The notes under the pieces are model-generated. The model ran no database searches. It saw nothing but the letters and a program-made list of their open reading frames with translations, and was not told the origin of the DNA. Shown here piece after piece: positions 36,558 through 47,169 of a stretch of DNA of 64,000 nucleotides (within the stretch, counting starts at the first letter, position 1; every line of letters starts with the position of its first letter). The DNA comes from Ornithinimicrobium sp. CNJ-824 (GTDB lineage: Bacteria > Actinomycetota > Actinomycetes > Actinomycetales > Dermatophilaceae). The DNA is taken from NCBI RefSeq assembly GCF_001942405.1, contig NZ_MKKA01000059.1, forward strand, positions 62,001-126,000, in the 5' to 3' direction. The position numbers and the translations under genes were made by a program.

Positions 36558-36911
36558 ATGACCGACACCACCCAGAGCACCGCGACCCACGGCGTGACCC
36601 TGTCGGACCTGGCCGCCGAGAAGGTGAGGAGCCTGCTGGCGCAGGAGGGTCGTGACGACCTCCGCCTGCGCATCGGTGTCCAGCCCGGTGGCTGCTCCGG
36701 CCTCATCTACCAGCTCTACTTCGACGAGCGCACCCTCGACGGCGACCTGTTCGCCGACTTCGGCGGCGTCGAGGTCGTCGTCGACCGGATGAGCGCCCCC
36801 TACCTCGACGGGGCGTCGATCGACTTCGCCGACACGATCGAGAAGCAGGGCTTCACCATCGACAACCCCAACGCGGGCAGCTCCTGCGCCTGCGGCGACA
36901 GCTTCAGCTGA
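36558..36911 (+). CDS. erpA: A-type iron-sulfur carrier (ErpA/HesB family)
   Basis: 117 residues; carries and inserts iron-sulfur clusters into target proteins such as LipA. The three ligand cysteines are Cys46 (GGCSG) and Cys110/Cys112 (SSCACGDS). The length is standard. A GGGAGAGG site precedes the ATG. It is monocistronic and followed by a hairpin. Confidence 0.93.
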   Translation: MTDTTQSTATHGVTLSDLAAEKVRSLLAQEGRDDLRLRIGVQPGGCSGLIYQLYFDERTLDGDLFADFGGVEVVVDRMSAPYLDGASIDFADTIEKQGFTIDNPNAGSSCACGDSFS

Positions 36912-36923
36912 GTCCTTCCGACA

Positions 36924-36951
36924 CGCCCTCGTCCCGGTCGGGACGGGGGCG
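36924..36951 (+). terminator. Terminator hairpin after erpA
   Basis: 12-bp stem with one mismatch (36924-36935 with 36940-36951) and a GGTC loop, 13 bases after the erpA stop. Confidence 0.65.
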
Positions 36952-36978
36952 TTCGTCGTGCCGGGGGGACACTGGGGT

Positions 36979-37704
36979 ATGCCGATCGAGCCGCCGCCCA
37001 CGCCGTGGCACCTCACCGCCGAGGGGGCCACGCCCGGGGACGACCTCGTCGGCATCGGGGCGGACCTGGAGCCGGGCACGATCCTGCGGGCCTACCGCTC
37101 GGGCCTGTTCCCCATGGGCCTGGGCGTCGGCGGCGCGCCGCCGCTGGGCTGGTGGTCCCCGGACCCCCGCGGGGTGCTGCTGCCCGGGGACCTGCACGTC
37201 TCCCGCTCGCTGCGCCGGTCGCTGCGTCGGTTCGAGCTGCGGGTGGACACCGCCTTCGAGGACGTGGTCGCCGGCTGCGCCGACCCCTCGCGGGACGGGC
37301 GCTGGATCACCCCCGCCGTCGCGACGGCATACACCCGGCTGCACGAGCTCGGCTGGGCCCACTCGGTGGAGGTGTGGCGCGATCAGGAGCTGGTCGGCGG
37401 GCTCTACGGGCTGGCGGTCGGTCGGCTCTTCGCCGCCGAGTCCAAGTTCCGCCGGGTCACCGACGCCTCCAAGGCCGCCGTCGTCGGGCTGGTGCAGGTG
37501 CTCTCCGAGGACGGTATGCCGTGGGTGCTCGACGTGCAGTGGTCCACCCCCCACCTGGCCTCCCTGGGCGTGCGCGAGGTGCCGCGCACCGCATACCTGC
37601 GGATGGTCGCCGCCGCGGTGGCCCAGGAGCCGCCGGATCGCTGGCGCGGGGTGCACGACAATACGTCGCACGTCGTGCGAGAATCCCCGGGTGCGCCACG
37701 GTAA
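36979..37704 (+). CDS. aat: Leucyl/phenylalanyl-tRNA--protein transferase
   Basis: 241 residues; adds Leu or Phe to proteins with N-terminal Arg or Lys, marking them for ClpS/ClpAP. Family sequence is clear: GLFPMGLG, WWSPDPRGVL, GRWITPAVATAY, GGLYGLAVGRLFAAESKF and DVQWSTPHLASLG. The start is ATG 36979. It lies between erpA and the oxidase operon, with no shared promoter evident. Confidence 0.92.
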   Translation: MPIEPPPTPWHLTAEGATPGDDLVGIGADLEPGTILRAYRSGLFPMGLGVGGAPPLGWWSPDPRGVLLPGDLHVSRSLRRSLRRFELRVDTAFEDVVAGCADPSRDGRWITPAVATAYTRLHELGWAHSVEVWRDQELVGGLYGLAVGRLFAAESKFRRVTDASKAAVVGLVQVLSEDGMPWVLDVQWSTPHLASLGVREVPRTAYLRMVAAAVAQEPPDRWRGVHDNTSHVVRESPGAPR

Positions 37705-37755
37705 GGTGTGCGGAGGTCATGCCCGGTGTAGGTGCGAGGAAGTGCGAGGTGTCCA

Positions 37756-38643
37756 GTGACGAGGCGTGAGAAGAGCAGGTCCGGCGGCGGGTCCGCCCGA
37801 CGGTGGGGCCTGACCGCGACCGCCGGGGCGGCCGCGGTGCTCCTGTCCGGGTGCGGCGAGGCCTTCACCCGTGGCTACCTTCCCGAGCCCGTCACCGAGG
37901 CCGCCGACGAGGTCGTCTTCTTCTGGAACGCCGTGTGGATCGCCGCGCTGGCGGTCGGCCTGCTCGTCTGGGGCCTGATGCTGTGGGCCGTCTTCGCCTA
38001 CCGCCGCCGCAGCGACGACGAGCTGCCCCCGCAGTTCCGCTACCACGTGCCGCTGGAGATCCTCTACACCGTCGTGCCGATCCTCATGGTCGCGGCGATC
38101 TTCGGCAAGACCGTCGAGGTCCAGAACACCCTGCTCGAGCGGCAGGACGACCCGGACGTGGTCGTCAACGTCGTGGGCAAGAAGTGGAGCTGGGACTTCA
38201 ACTACATGAACGAGGACGTGCACGTCGCCGGCATCCAGGCCAACGACCTGAACAAGGGCGAGGAGGGGCTGCCCGAGACGCTGCCCACCATGGTCCTGCC
38301 GGTCGACAGCCGGGTCGAGTTCGTGCTCACCTCGCGCGACGTCATCCACTCGTTCTGGGTGCCCCAGTTCCTGCAGAAGCTGGACATGGTCCCCGGGCGG
38401 GTCAACATCTTCCAGGTGACCACCACCGAGGAGGGCGTCTTCCAGGGCAAGTGCGCAGAGCTGTGCGGCGCCTACCACTCCGAGATGCTCTTCCAGGTGG
38501 AGGTCGTCTCCCAGGGGGAGTACGAGACCTTCATCGAGGACCTGCGCGACTCCGGCAACACCGGCATCCTGGGCACGGAGCTGGACCAGTACGAACTTCA
38601 GATCGACCAGCAGGACAAGCTCGTCGAGCCGGCCGGACGCTGA
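37756..38643 (+). CDS. ctaC: Cytochrome c oxidase subunit II
   Basis: 295 residues. The lipobox VLLSGC suggests a lipidated N-terminus. Two membrane helices (about 55-77 and 98-115) precede the outer cupredoxin domain with the binuclear CuA site CAELCGAYHSEM and ligand His in VIHSFWVP. It takes electrons from the bc1 cytochrome c domain. The GTG start at 37756 is chosen so that the basic leader precedes the lipobox directly. It is first in the operon ctaC-ctaD-ctaF. Confidence 0.95.
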   Translation: MTRREKSRSGGGSARRWGLTATAGAAAVLLSGCGEAFTRGYLPEPVTEAADEVVFFWNAVWIAALAVGLLVWGLMLWAVFAYRRRSDDELPPQFRYHVPLEILYTVVPILMVAAIFGKTVEVQNTLLERQDDPDVVVNVVGKKWSWDFNYMNEDVHVAGIQANDLNKGEEGLPETLPTMVLPVDSRVEFVLTSRDVIHSFWVPQFLQKLDMVPGRVNIFQVTTTEEGVFQGKCAELCGAYHSEMLFQVEVVSQGEYETFIEDLRDSGNTGILGTELDQYELQIDQQDKLVEPAGR

Positions 38644-38658
38644 CGCGGAGGACTACCA

Positions 38659-40434
38659 GTGGCGATCATCAACTCACCCGACACGCAGGGGGCAACGACC
38701 TCCCCCCGGCGCCCGGAGGACAAGGACTCCTTCGTGCGCCTGGCGGTCAAGGTCCTCACGACCACCGACCACAAGGTTATCGGCAACCTCTACTTCGTCA
38801 CCACGATGGCCTGGTTCATCGTCGGTGGCCTCATGGCCCTCATCATCCGGGCCGAGCTCTACACCCCGGGCCTGCAGGTCGTGGACAACCCCGACCAGTT
38901 CAACCAGCTGTTCACGATGCACGGCACGATCATGCTGCTGATGTTCGCGACACCGCTGTTCGCCGGTTTCGCCAACGCGCTCGTGCCGCTGCAGATCGGC
39001 GCGCCCGACGTGGCCTTCCCGCGGCTGAACATGCTGGCCTACTGGATGTACTTCTTCGGCAGCCTCGTGGCGGTCGGCGGCTTCCTCACCCCCGGCGGCG
39101 CGGCCTCCTTCGGCTGGTTCGCCTACCAGCCGCTCGCCGGCCCGACGCACAGCCCCGGCCTGGGCGGTGACCTGTGGGTCCTCGGCCTGGCGGTGACCGG
39201 CTTCGCGACGATCTTCGGCGCGGTCAACTTCATCACCACGATCGTCTGCATGCGCGCCCCGGGCATGACGATGTTCCGGATGCCGATCTTCACCTGGAAC
39301 ATCCTCATCACCTCGATCCTGGTGCTGATGGTCTTCCCGGTGCTGGCGGCCGCGTTCTTCGGCATGGCCGCCGACCGCATCTTCGGCTGGCACATCTACG
39401 ACCCAGAGTACGGCGGCGCCCTGCTCTGGCAGCACCTGTTCTGGTTCTTCGGCCACCCCGAGGTCTACATCATCGCCCTGCCGTTCTTCGGCATCATCAC
39501 CGAGATCATCCCGGTGTTCTCGCGCAAGCCGATCTTCGGCTACAAGACCCTGATCTTCGCCACGATGGCCATCGCCGCCCTGTCGGTGTCGGTGTGGGCC
39601 CACCACATGTACGCCACCGGCGCGATCCTGCTCGAGTTCTTCGCCATCATGACGATGCTCATCGCCGTGCCCACGGGAGTGAAGTTCTTCAACTGGATCG
39701 GCACGATGTGGAAGGGCTCGGTCAAGCTCGACACCCCCATGCTGTGGGCCGTCGGCTTCCTGGTGACCTTCCTCTTCGGCGGTCTGACCGGTGTCATCCT
39801 GGCCAGCCCGGCCCTGGACTTCCAAGTCACCGACTCCTACTTCGTCGTGGCGCACTTCCACTACGTGGTCTTCGGCACCGTCGTCTTCGCGATGTTCGCC
39901 GGCTACTACTTCTGGTGGCCCAAGCTCACCGGGCACATGCTCAACGAGACCTGGGGCAAGGTGCACTTCTGGCTGCTCTTCCTCGGCTTCCACGGCACCT
40001 TCCTCATCCAGCACTTCCTGGGCGTCATCGGGATGCCGCGGCGCTACGCCGACTACATGCCCGAGGACGGCTTCACCTGGATGAACCAAGTCTCCACCGT
40101 CTCCTCGTTCGTGCTGGCCGTCTCGATGCTGCCGTTCTTCTACAACGTGTGGCAGAGCTTCCGCACGCCCAAGGTCACCGTCGACGACCCGTGGGGCTGG
40201 GGCGGCTCGCTGGAGTGGGCCACCTCGTGCCCGCCCCCGCGGCACAACTTCGACGCCATCCCGCGGATCCGCTCCGAGCGCCCCGTCTTCGACCTGCACC
40301 ACCCGGAGGTCGGCACGATGGAGTCGCCCGAGCCGGACAAGTCCGTCGCCGAGGAGCTGCTGGGCGGCCCCGACACCGACCCGCGTGGTCGGGTCGGCAC
40401 CGAGACCGGTGGTCGCACCGGAGAGGAGCGCTGA
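38659..40434 (+). CDS. ctaD: Cytochrome c oxidase subunit I
   Basis: 591 residues with twelve membrane helices. It holds heme a and the heme a3-CuB centre where oxygen is reduced. Ligand regions: TMHGTIMLL (heme a), [14 protein letters not shown] (CuB His cross-linked to Tyr), WAHHMYATG (CuB His pair) and [10 protein letters not shown] (heme a3/a). The soluble tail after residue 530 is proline-rich, as in actinobacterial aa3 oxidases. GTG start 16 bases after ctaC. Confidence 0.97.
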   Translation: MAIINSPDTQGATTSPRRPEDKDSFVRLAVKVLTTTDHKVIGNLYFVTTMAWFIVGGLMALIIRAELYTPGLQVVDNPDQFNQLFTMHGTIMLLMFATPLFAGFANALVPLQIGAPDVAFPRLNMLAYWMYFFGSLVAVGGFLTPGGAASFGWFAYQPLAGPTHSPGLGGDLWVLGLAVTGFATIFGAVNFITTIVCMRAPGMTMFRMPIFTWNILITSILVLMVFPVLAAAFFGMAADRIFGWHIYDPEYGGALLWQHLFWFFGHPEVYIIALPFFGIITEIIPVFSRKPIFGYKTLIFATMAIAALSVSVWAHHMYATGAILLEFFAIMTMLIAVPTGVKFFNWIGTMWKGSVKLDTPMLWAVGFLVTFLFGGLTGVILASPALDFQVTDSYFVVAHFHYVVFGTVVFAMFAGYYFWWPKLTGHMLNETWGKVHFWLLFLGFHGTFLIQHFLGVIGMPRRYADYMPEDGFTWMNQVSTVSSFVLAVSMLPFFYNVWQSFRTPKVTVDDPWGWGGSLEWATSCPPPRHNFDAIPRIRSERPVFDLHHPEVGTMESPEPDKSVAEELLGGPDTDPRGRVGTETGGRTGEER

Positions 40435-40437
40435 GCC

Positions 40438-40839
40438 GTGAAGGCTGAAGCCAAGGTCTTTGCCTACCTGATCCCCTTCTTCCTCCTCGTCGGGGTCATC
40501 TACGCCTACTTCACCGGTCTGTCCGAGTGGGTCGGCATCCTGGGCCTGCTCCTGACGGCCGTGATGACCGGGTTCGTCGCGTGGTTCTTCTGGCTGTCCG
40601 GCCGCACGGTCGACGCCCGGCCCGAGGACAACCTCGAGGGCGAGATCGCCGACCAGGCCGGGGACTACGGCCACTTCGCGCCCTACTCGTGGTGGCCGCT
40701 GTGGCTCGGCCTGTCGACGACGGTCGTCGTCCTGGGCGTCGCGGTCGGCTGGTGGCTCACCGTCGTGGCCACCCCGTTCCTGGTGGTCTCGATCCTCGGC
40801 TGGACCTTCGAGTACTTCCGCGGCGAGAAGGCCGTCTGA
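40438..40839 (+). CDS. ctaF: Cytochrome c oxidase subunit IV (actinobacterial)
   Basis: 133 residues with four membrane helices in two pairs, split by an acidic loop (DARPEDNLEGEIADQAGDYG). PYSWWPLWLG is typical of the actinobacterial small oxidase subunit CtaF. GTG start four bases after ctaD; the last gene of the operon before a strong hairpin. Confidence 0.93.
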   Translation: MKAEAKVFAYLIPFFLLVGVIYAYFTGLSEWVGILGLLLTAVMTGFVAWFFWLSGRTVDARPEDNLEGEIADQAGDYGHFAPYSWWPLWLGLSTTVVVLGVAVGWWLTVVATPFLVVSILGWTFEYFRGEKAV

Positions 40840-40864
40840 GCGGACGACCCGCCCCCCGCACAGC

Positions 40865-40897
40865 CAGAACCCCCGGCCGATGCGGCCGGGGGTTCTG
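40865..40897. terminator. Bidirectional terminator between ctaF and trpD
   Basis: 14-bp perfect stem (40865-40878 with 40884-40897), GATGC loop, between convergent genes. Confidence 0.85.
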
Positions 40898-40915
40898 CTG
40901 TCGTCGGGACGGTCG

Positions 40916-42015
40916 TCAGGCAGTCAGGGCCCGGCTGGCCTCGACCCACCGCCCGACCAGTGCCGCGGCCGTGCCCTCGTCGATCGCCCGGGCGGCCCGG
41001 TCCATCCCCGCACGGACGTGGGCGTGCAGCTCGTCCTCGGTGCGCGGGTGGGGGCCGTTCTCCCCGGCCTGCAGCAGGGCAAGAGCCACGCCGGCGTTGA
41101 GCAGGACCGCGTCGCGCACGGCACCGGTGGAGCCGGCGAACAGGTCGCGGGCGACCTGGGCGTTCTGCGCGGCGTCGCCTCCCCGCAGGTCCTCGACCGT
41201 GTGCAGGGGGACGCCGAGGCGGGTGGGGTCCAGCGTCCACTCCTGCACGGACCCCCCGCCGTCGACCCACCACAGGCGGCTCGTCGTGGCCGGGGTCACC
41301 TCGTCCAGCCCGTCGTCGCCGCGGAACACGGCGGCGGTGGTGCCGCGGTCGGCGAAGACCCCGGCCATGAGGGGGGCCATCCGCGCGTCCGCCGAGCCCA
41401 CCACGGCATACCGGGGCCGGGCGGGGTTGGTCAGCGGGCCGAGGAAGTTGAAGGCCGTGGCGATCCCCAGGTCGCGACGCACCGGGGCGACGTGCCGCAT
41501 CGCGGGGTGGAAGACGTTGGCGAAGCAGAAGGTGATGCCCACCTGGCCGGCGAGGTCGGCGACCTGGTCGGGGGACAGGTCCAGCCGCACGCCGAGGGCC
41601 TCGAGCATGTCGGCCGAGCCGGACCGGCTGGAGGAGGCCCGGTTGCCGTGCTTGACGACGACCGCCCCGGCGGCCGCCGTCACCACGGCCGCCATGGAGG
41701 AGATGTTCACCGTCATCGCGCGGTCGCCGCCGGTGCCCACGATGTCGATCGTGGGTCCCTCGACGGTCAGCTGCTGGGCGTGCTCGAGCATGACGCCCGA
41801 CAGGCCCACCATCTCCTCGACCGTCTCACCCTTGGCGCGCAGCCCGGTGAGGAAGGCGGCCACCTGGGCGGGGCCGGCCTCGCCGACATGATCCGGTCCA
41901 TCGCCCAGCGGGTGTCCTCGCGGGACAGGTCGTGCCGGCCGACGAGCGCGGTCAGCAGGTCCGGCCAGGTGGTCGCGGCGGCGTCGCCGGCGGGGGAGGT
42001 CGCTCCGCCGGTCAC
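40916..42015 (-). CDS. trpD: Anthranilate phosphoribosyltransferase, one frame break
   Basis: About 367 residues; second step of tryptophan synthesis. The PRPP-binding GTGGD motif is in [18 protein letters not shown] and [17 protein letters not shown] follows. The frame breaks at about 41885-41888: WAMDRIMS should run into [14 protein letters not shown], one base missing. The GTG start at 42015 overlaps the stop of the receiver gene by four bases. Other trp genes are absent here; trpD beside ctaE is the usual actinobacterial place. Confidence 0.92.
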
Positions 42016-42434
42016 CGGCGGGCGAGGTGGGCGACGGTGTCGGCCAGCTTCTCGGGGTCCAGGGGGCGCGGCACGGCCGCGTCCGCCAGCGACCACGTCG
42101 CCAGCCAGCCGTCGACGGGACGGCCGGTGAGCACGACGATCGGCGGGCAGTCGAAGACCTCGCTCTTGAGCTGGCGCGCCAGACCCATCCCGCCGTAGGG
42201 CTGGGCCTCGCCGTCGAGGATGAGCACGTCGTAGCCGCCCTCGTCGACCGCGGCCTCCACGGCCGGGGCGGTCGCGCACTCGTGCCAGCGCTCCACGACG
42301 ACGTCGTCGGCCGGGCGGTCACCCACCCCGAGCCGGACCTGGTCGCGCACCGAGCGGTCGTCGCTGAAGAGCAGGACCGAGATGCTGCGGGCCTGGGTGT
42401 CAGGGTGCTGGGACGCGGCGGGGGTGACGGTCAT
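42012..42434 (-). CDS. Orphan response-regulator receiver-like protein
   Basis: 140 residues, a single receiver-like domain without output domain. Acidic pocket: [14 protein letters not shown]; the phospho-acceptor region is [10 protein letters not shown]; then VVLTGRPVD and PLDPEKLAD, where the conserved Lys-Pro of true receivers is not obvious. It could be a degenerate receiver with a partner-binding role. No kinase is nearby. Translation is probably coupled to trpD (GTGA overlap). The ATG at 42434 is the first plausible start. Confidence 0.65.
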   Translation of the reverse strand: MTVTPAASQHPDTQARSISVLLFSDDRSVRDQVRLGVGDRPADDVVVERWHECATAPAVEAAVDEGGYDVLILDGEAQPYGGMGLARQLKSEVFDCPPIVVLTGRPVDGWLATWSLADAAVPRPLDPEKLADTVAHLARR

Positions 42435-42614
42435 GGGCACGATCGTAGCGGGTGGGCGGCCCGGGCCGTCGGCCCCGGTCGTCCAACCTTGGGGCCCGCC
42501 GGGAGGTCGGCCGACCCCTGCCGCGACCGCCTCCGACCACGGGATCCGTGCCCCGGCGGCACATCCGGGGGCGGCACGCGGGCCGGGGGTGCACATTCAT
42601 CTACGACGTTGGGC

Positions 42615-42620
42615 CATAAT
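42615..42620 (+). promoter_or_regulatory. -10 element CATAAT for ctaE-qcrCAB
   Basis: CATAAT ends six bases before the ctaE GTG at 42627. No ribosome site is present, so a leaderless transcript of the respiratory operon is likely. Confidence 0.5.
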
Positions 42621-42626
42621 GTCCGG

Positions 42627-43304
42627 GTGGCGACGACACCTGCAGCAACGATGACCGACGCGGACCGGTTCCACGCGACCATGCACGGGCCTGCGACCAG
42701 GCCCAACATGACGGCGGTCGGGACGATGGTCTGGCTCTCCAGCGAGATCATGTTCTTCGCCGCTCTGTTCGCGATGTACTTCACCATCCGGTCCGTCGCG
42801 CCGGACATGTGGGCCGAGCGCACCGAGTACCTCGACGTCACGTTCGCCACGATCAACACGATGATCCTCGTGATCTCCTCGCTCTGGTGCCAGTTCGGGG
42901 TGTGGAAGGCCGAGCGCGGCATCCCGCACCGCACCGGCAGCATCTTCAAGATCGGCAACCCGCTGGGGGCCGAGGGCTGGGGCATGCGCGAGTGGTACGT
43001 GCTGACCTACCTCTTCGGGGCCACCTTCATCGCCGGCCAGGTCTGGGAGTACGCCACGCTCACCAGCGAGGGGGTCACGCCGACGGCCGACCCCTACGGG
43101 TCGGTCTTCTACATCACCACCGGCTTCCACGGGCTGCACGTCACCGGTGGTCTCATCGCCTTCCTGCTCATCATCGGCCGCAGCTTCACCGCCAAGCGGT
43201 ACACCCACGCCCAGGCCACCGGCGCGGTCGTGACCTCCTACTATTGGCACTTCGTCGACGTCGTGTGGATCGCGCTGTTCGCCGTGATCTACCTGCTCCA
43301 GTGA
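42627..43304 (+). CDS. ctaE: Cytochrome c oxidase subunit III
   Basis: 225 residues with five to six membrane helices: [50 protein letters not shown], then [16 protein letters not shown] and [15 protein letters not shown], all typical of subunit III. It starts the operon with qcrC, qcrA and qcrB, so the oxidase and bc1 complex are co-expressed. GTG 42627 is favoured by the -10 position; ATG 42651 is the alternative. Confidence 0.94.
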   Translation: MATTPAATMTDADRFHATMHGPATRPNMTAVGTMVWLSSEIMFFAALFAMYFTIRSVAPDMWAERTEYLDVTFATINTMILVISSLWCQFGVWKAERGIPHRTGSIFKIGNPLGAEGWGMREWYVLTYLFGATFIAGQVWEYATLTSEGVTPTADPYGSVFYITTGFHGLHVTGGLIAFLLIIGRSFTAKRYTHAQATGAVVTSYYWHFVDVVWIALFAVIYLLQ

Positions 43305-43374
43305 CACCATGAACCCGTCCGCGGCCGACAGCGGCCCACCCGCCCACCCCGATCACCCTCGGAAGGATCGACGA

Positions 43375-44178
43375 GTGAGTTCTCTCGCCGCACGTCGCCG
43401 CAGCCCCCTCGCGCTGCTGGTGCTGCTGCTGCTGGGCCTGACCTTCACCGGCACCGCCTACGCAGCCTTCGCGCCCAAGGCCGCCCCCGGCACCTCCGCC
43501 GCCACCGCCACCCAGGAGGACGTCGAGGCCGGCGAGCAGTTGTTCCTGGCCAACTGCGCCACCTGCCACGGCACCAACGCCCAGGGCGTGGACCCGATCG
43601 GGCCCTCCCTGATCGGTGTCGGGGCGGCCTCGGTCGACTTCCAGGTCTCCACCGGACGTATGCCGCTCCCCGCGCCGGGCGTGCAGGCCGAGCGCAACGC
43701 TGCCCAGGTCCAGTTCAGCGAGGAGCAGATCTCCCAGCTGGCCGCCTACGTCGACTCCCTGGGCCCCGGCCCGGACGTGCCCGACGAGGAGTACCTCGAC
43801 CTGGAGGGGGCCGACATCGCCGCCGGGGGCGCGGCCTACCGCACCAACTGCGCCATGTGCCACAACTCCTCGGGCACCGGGGGAGCGCTGACCCGCGGCA
43901 AGTACGCCCCCACCCTCATGGGCGTGGAGCCGCAGCACATCTACGAGGCGATGCTCACCGGCCCGCAGTCGATGCCGGTGTTCAACGACCAGAACCTCAC
44001 CCCGCAGGAGAAGGAGAACGTGATCGCCTTCCTCAAGTACATCGAGGACGGCGGCAACTCCCACGGCGGCGCCGGCCTGGGCAGCGTCGGCCCGGCCGGG
44101 GACGCGCTGTTCGTGTGGACCATCGGCATCGGTGTGATGATCGCGGCAGCGATCTGGATCGGACGGAAGGCGGCCTGA
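43375..44178 (+). CDS. qcrC: Diheme cytochrome c subunit of the bc1 complex
   Basis: 267 residues. An N-terminal membrane signal (LALLVLLLLGLTFTGTAYAA) precedes two cytochrome c domains with heme sites CATCHG and CAMCHN, and a C-terminal anchor helix (ALFVWTIGIGVMIAAAIWIG). In actinobacteria this subunit replaces soluble cytochrome c by passing electrons straight to CtaC. GTG at 43375 is chosen for the GGAAGGA seven bases upstream, though the frame opens earlier. Confidence 0.95.
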   Translation: MSSLAARRRSPLALLVLLLLGLTFTGTAYAAFAPKAAPGTSAATATQEDVEAGEQLFLANCATCHGTNAQGVDPIGPSLIGVGAASVDFQVSTGRMPLPAPGVQAERNAAQVQFSEEQISQLAAYVDSLGPGPDVPDEEYLDLEGADIAAGGAAYRTNCAMCHNSSGTGGALTRGKYAPTLMGVEPQHIYEAMLTGPQSMPVFNDQNLTPQEKENVIAFLKYIEDGGNSHGGAGLGSVGPAGDALFVWTIGIGVMIAAAIWIGRKAA

Positions 44179-44179
44179 G

Positions 44180-45256
44180 GTGGCGACCTACTACAACGAC
44201 CTGCCGGCCCTGAGCGGCACCGCGCCCCAGGACCGCTTCACCAACCCGGGCCTGCCGCCGCACGTGCCGCGACGCGCGGACGTCGACGAGAAGGCCGCTC
44301 GGCGGGCCGCGACCCAGGTCGTGGTGCTGTTCACGATCTCGGCGATCTCCTCGATCCTGTTCCTCGTCGCCTACTTCGCGATCGACCCCGAGCTCAAGGG
44401 GACGATCATCGGCATCGGCGAGGTCAACCTCTTCCACGTCGTCCTCGGCCTGACGATGGGCCTGTCCCTGCTCGGCATCGGCCTCGGGGCCATCCACTGG
44501 TCCAAGACGCTCATGCCCGACGTCGAGCAGGTCGAGGAGCGGCACCCCCAGACCTCCCCGGACGACGACCGTCAGGCCGTGGCGCAGACCCTCTCGCACG
44601 GGTGGCGCAGCTCCCAGCTGAACCGCCGCACCGCGATCCTCGGCTCCGCCGGCGGGGCGCTGGGCCTGTTCGCCCTTCCCCTGGTGGTGCCCGTCGTCGC
44701 AGGTCTCGGGCCGCGTCCGCGTGGCGAGCTCTACGACACCGTCTGGGAGGCGGGCATGCGGTTGATGATCGACCCGTCCGGAACTCCCATCCGGGCCGCG
44801 GACGTGACCCGCGGGTCGGTCTTCCACGTCATGCCAGAGGGCTACGTCGGCGAGGCGGCGCACGACCTGCCCGCCGACGAGCTGCTCATCGTCAAGGCGG
44901 AGGCCCAGGTCATCGTGGTCGGCCTCGACCCCTCGGTGGTGCAGAGCCAGAAGCAGCTCGACTGGGGCGTGGACGGGGTCTTCGCCTACTCCAAGGTGTG
45001 CACGCACGTCGGCTGCCCGGTGGCGCTCTACGAGCAGCAGACCCACCACCTGCTGTGCCCGTGCCATCAGTCGACCTTCGACATGACCAACGACTGCGAG
45101 GTCATCTTCGGTCCGGCGCGGCGGCCGCTGCCGCAGCTGCCGATCACCATCGACGACGAGGGCTACCTCGTCGCCGCGGACAGCTTCCGCGAGCCGGTCG
45201 GCGTCAGCTTCTTCGAGCGTGAGCGTCCCGGCCTCCTGAAGGGAGACGACGCATGA
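44180..45256 (+). CDS. qcrA: Rieske iron-sulfur subunit of the bc1 complex
   Basis: 358 residues with three membrane helices (about 45-65, 80-105 and 150-175), the extended actinobacterial form. The C-terminal Rieske domain has the 2Fe-2S motifs CTHVGCPV and CPCHQSTFD. GTG start one base after the qcrC stop. It overlaps qcrB by four bases. Confidence 0.95.
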   Translation: MATYYNDLPALSGTAPQDRFTNPGLPPHVPRRADVDEKAARRAATQVVVLFTISAISSILFLVAYFAIDPELKGTIIGIGEVNLFHVVLGLTMGLSLLGIGLGAIHWSKTLMPDVEQVEERHPQTSPDDDRQAVAQTLSHGWRSSQLNRRTAILGSAGGALGLFALPLVVPVVAGLGPRPRGELYDTVWEAGMRLMIDPSGTPIRAADVTRGSVFHVMPEGYVGEAAHDLPADELLIVKAEAQVIVVGLDPSVVQSQKQLDWGVDGVFAYSKVCTHVGCPVALYEQQTHHLLCPCHQSTFDMTNDCEVIFGPARRPLPQLPITIDDEGYLVAADSFREPVGVSFFERERPGLLKGDDA

Positions 45257-47066
45257 GCGCCACCCACGTCCCGCAGGGGGCCGACCACCTGCGCACGGAG
45301 AGCGCCTCGACGACGACGGCGATCGACCCGACCAACCAGGCCTCGGCGGACGCCCGCTTCCCCCGGGCGCTCGGCCCGATCGACGACCGGACCGGCCTGG
45401 CCAAGGCCATGCGCTTCGGCCTCAAGAAGGTCTTCCCCGACCACTGGAGCTTCCTGCTGGGCGAGGTGGCCATGTACTCCATGGTCATCGCCCTGATCAC
45501 CGGGACCTTCCTCACCTTCTGGTTCGTGCCCAGCCTCGGCCACGTGACCTACGACGGTGCCTACGTCCCGCTCAAGGCGTCGGCATGTCCGAGGCCTACG
45601 CCTCGACGCTGGACATCAGCTTCGAGGTCAAGGGCGGCCTGCTCATGCGGCAGCTGCACCACTGGTCGGCCCTGTTCTTCATCGTCGGCATCGCGCTGCA
45701 TGCGGCCCGCGTCTTCTTCACCGGCGCCTTCCGCAAGCCGCGCGAGATCAACTGGGTCATCGGCGTGGTCCTGTCGCTGCTGGCGGCCATCGAGGGCTTC
45801 GCCGGCTACTCGCTGCCGGACGACCTGCTCTCGGGCACCGGCATCCGGGCGATGAACGGCTTCATGATGTCCGCCCCGGTCATCGGCACCTGGATGACCT
45901 TCTTCGTCTTCGGCGGGGAGTTCCCCGGCGAGGCCATCATCCCGCGGCTGTACATCGTGCACGTGCTGCTCATCCCGGCGATCCTCGTCGGCCTGTTCGT
46001 GGCCCACCTGGCGCTCGTGGTCATCCACAAGCACACCCAGTACCCCGGGCCCGGCCGGACCAACAACAACGTCGTCGGCTTCCCGGTCATGCCGGTGTAC
46101 GCCGCCAAGGCCGGCGGGTTCTTCTTCGTCGTCTTCGGCATCACCGCCCTGGTCTCGGCCCTCGTCCAGATCAACCCGGTCTGGGTGTACGGGCCCTACG
46201 ACCCGACCCAGGTCACGGCCGGCTCGCAGCCGGACTTCTACATGTGGTTCTCCGACGGTGCGCTGCGGCTGCTGCCTGGCTGGTTGGAGTTCGAGCTGTT
46301 CGGCACCACCTGGAGCATGAACATCTTCCTGGGCTCGCTGCTCCTGCTCCCGCTGGTGTGGCTGATCCTGGGCGTCTACCCCTTCGTCGAGGCCTGGATC
46401 ACCGGCGACAAGAGGGAGCACCACCTGCTCGACCGCCCGCGCAACGCCCCCACCCGCACCGCGGTCGGCCTGGCCGCCATCTCGATGTACCTGGTGCTGG
46501 CGCTGGCCACGATCAACGACATCCTGGCGATCAAGCTGCAGCTGTCGATCAACGACATCACCATGTTCTTCCGGCTGATGTTCTTCGTGCTGCCGGTCAT
46601 CGTGTTCTTCCTGACCAAGCGGATCTGCCTGTCGCTGCAGCGGCACGACCGGGAGAAGGTCCTGCACGGCCACGAGACCGGACGCATCGTGCGCACCCCC
46701 GAGGGCCGGTTCTTCGAGGTCCACGAGCCGATGGACGAGTACGAGCGCTGGGCCCTGGTGCAGCACGACACCTACCGTCCGCTCGGTCTCGAGGCCGGCG
46801 GTGTCGACGAGCACGGGGTGCGCCGTCCCGGCGGCGGCTCCGGCCTGCGCAACGCGCTGTCGCGGTTCTACTACAAGGACACGATCGCCCCGGTCACCCC
46901 GGCCGAGCTGGCGGCGGCCCACCACCACGGCGAGCACGAGGCGCTGGACACCCCCGAGGCCGCGGCCGGCATCGAGCAGCACTCGGAGTCCGTCTCCGAC
47001 ACTCCCGGCGCCCCGGTCAGCGGGCACGTCGAGGACGACAGCATCGGAGCCGGTCGTCGTCGCTGA
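45253..47066 (+). CDS. qcrB: Cytochrome b subunit of the bc1 complex, one frame break
   Basis: About 605 residues; the quinol-oxidising membrane subunit. Heme ligands lie in LMRQLHHWSALFFIVGIALHAAR and VLLIPAILVGLFVAHLALVVIHKH (quoted as parts: QLHHWSALFF; AHLALVVIHKH). The Qo-site PEWY of classical bc1 is PDFYMWF here, as in actinobacteria. The soluble C-terminal tail is acidic. The frame breaks at about 45576: AYVPLK should continue GVGMSEAYAST with one missing G. Last gene of the ctaE-qcrCAB operon, followed by a hairpin. Confidence 0.94.
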
Positions 47067-47084
47067 CGAGCACGCACCCGACGA

Positions 47085-47116
47085 GCGCCCCGTCCCCCTC
47101 CCGGAGGACGGGGCGC
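47085..47116 (+). terminator. Terminator hairpin after qcrB
   Basis: Perfect 11-bp stem (47085-47095 with 47106-47116), ten-base loop, 18 bases after the qcrB stop. Confidence 0.75.
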
Positions 47117-47169
47117 CGTCGTCGGGCGCGGCGGAGGGCGACCTGGGCGGTGACCCGGCCGCGCTGACG

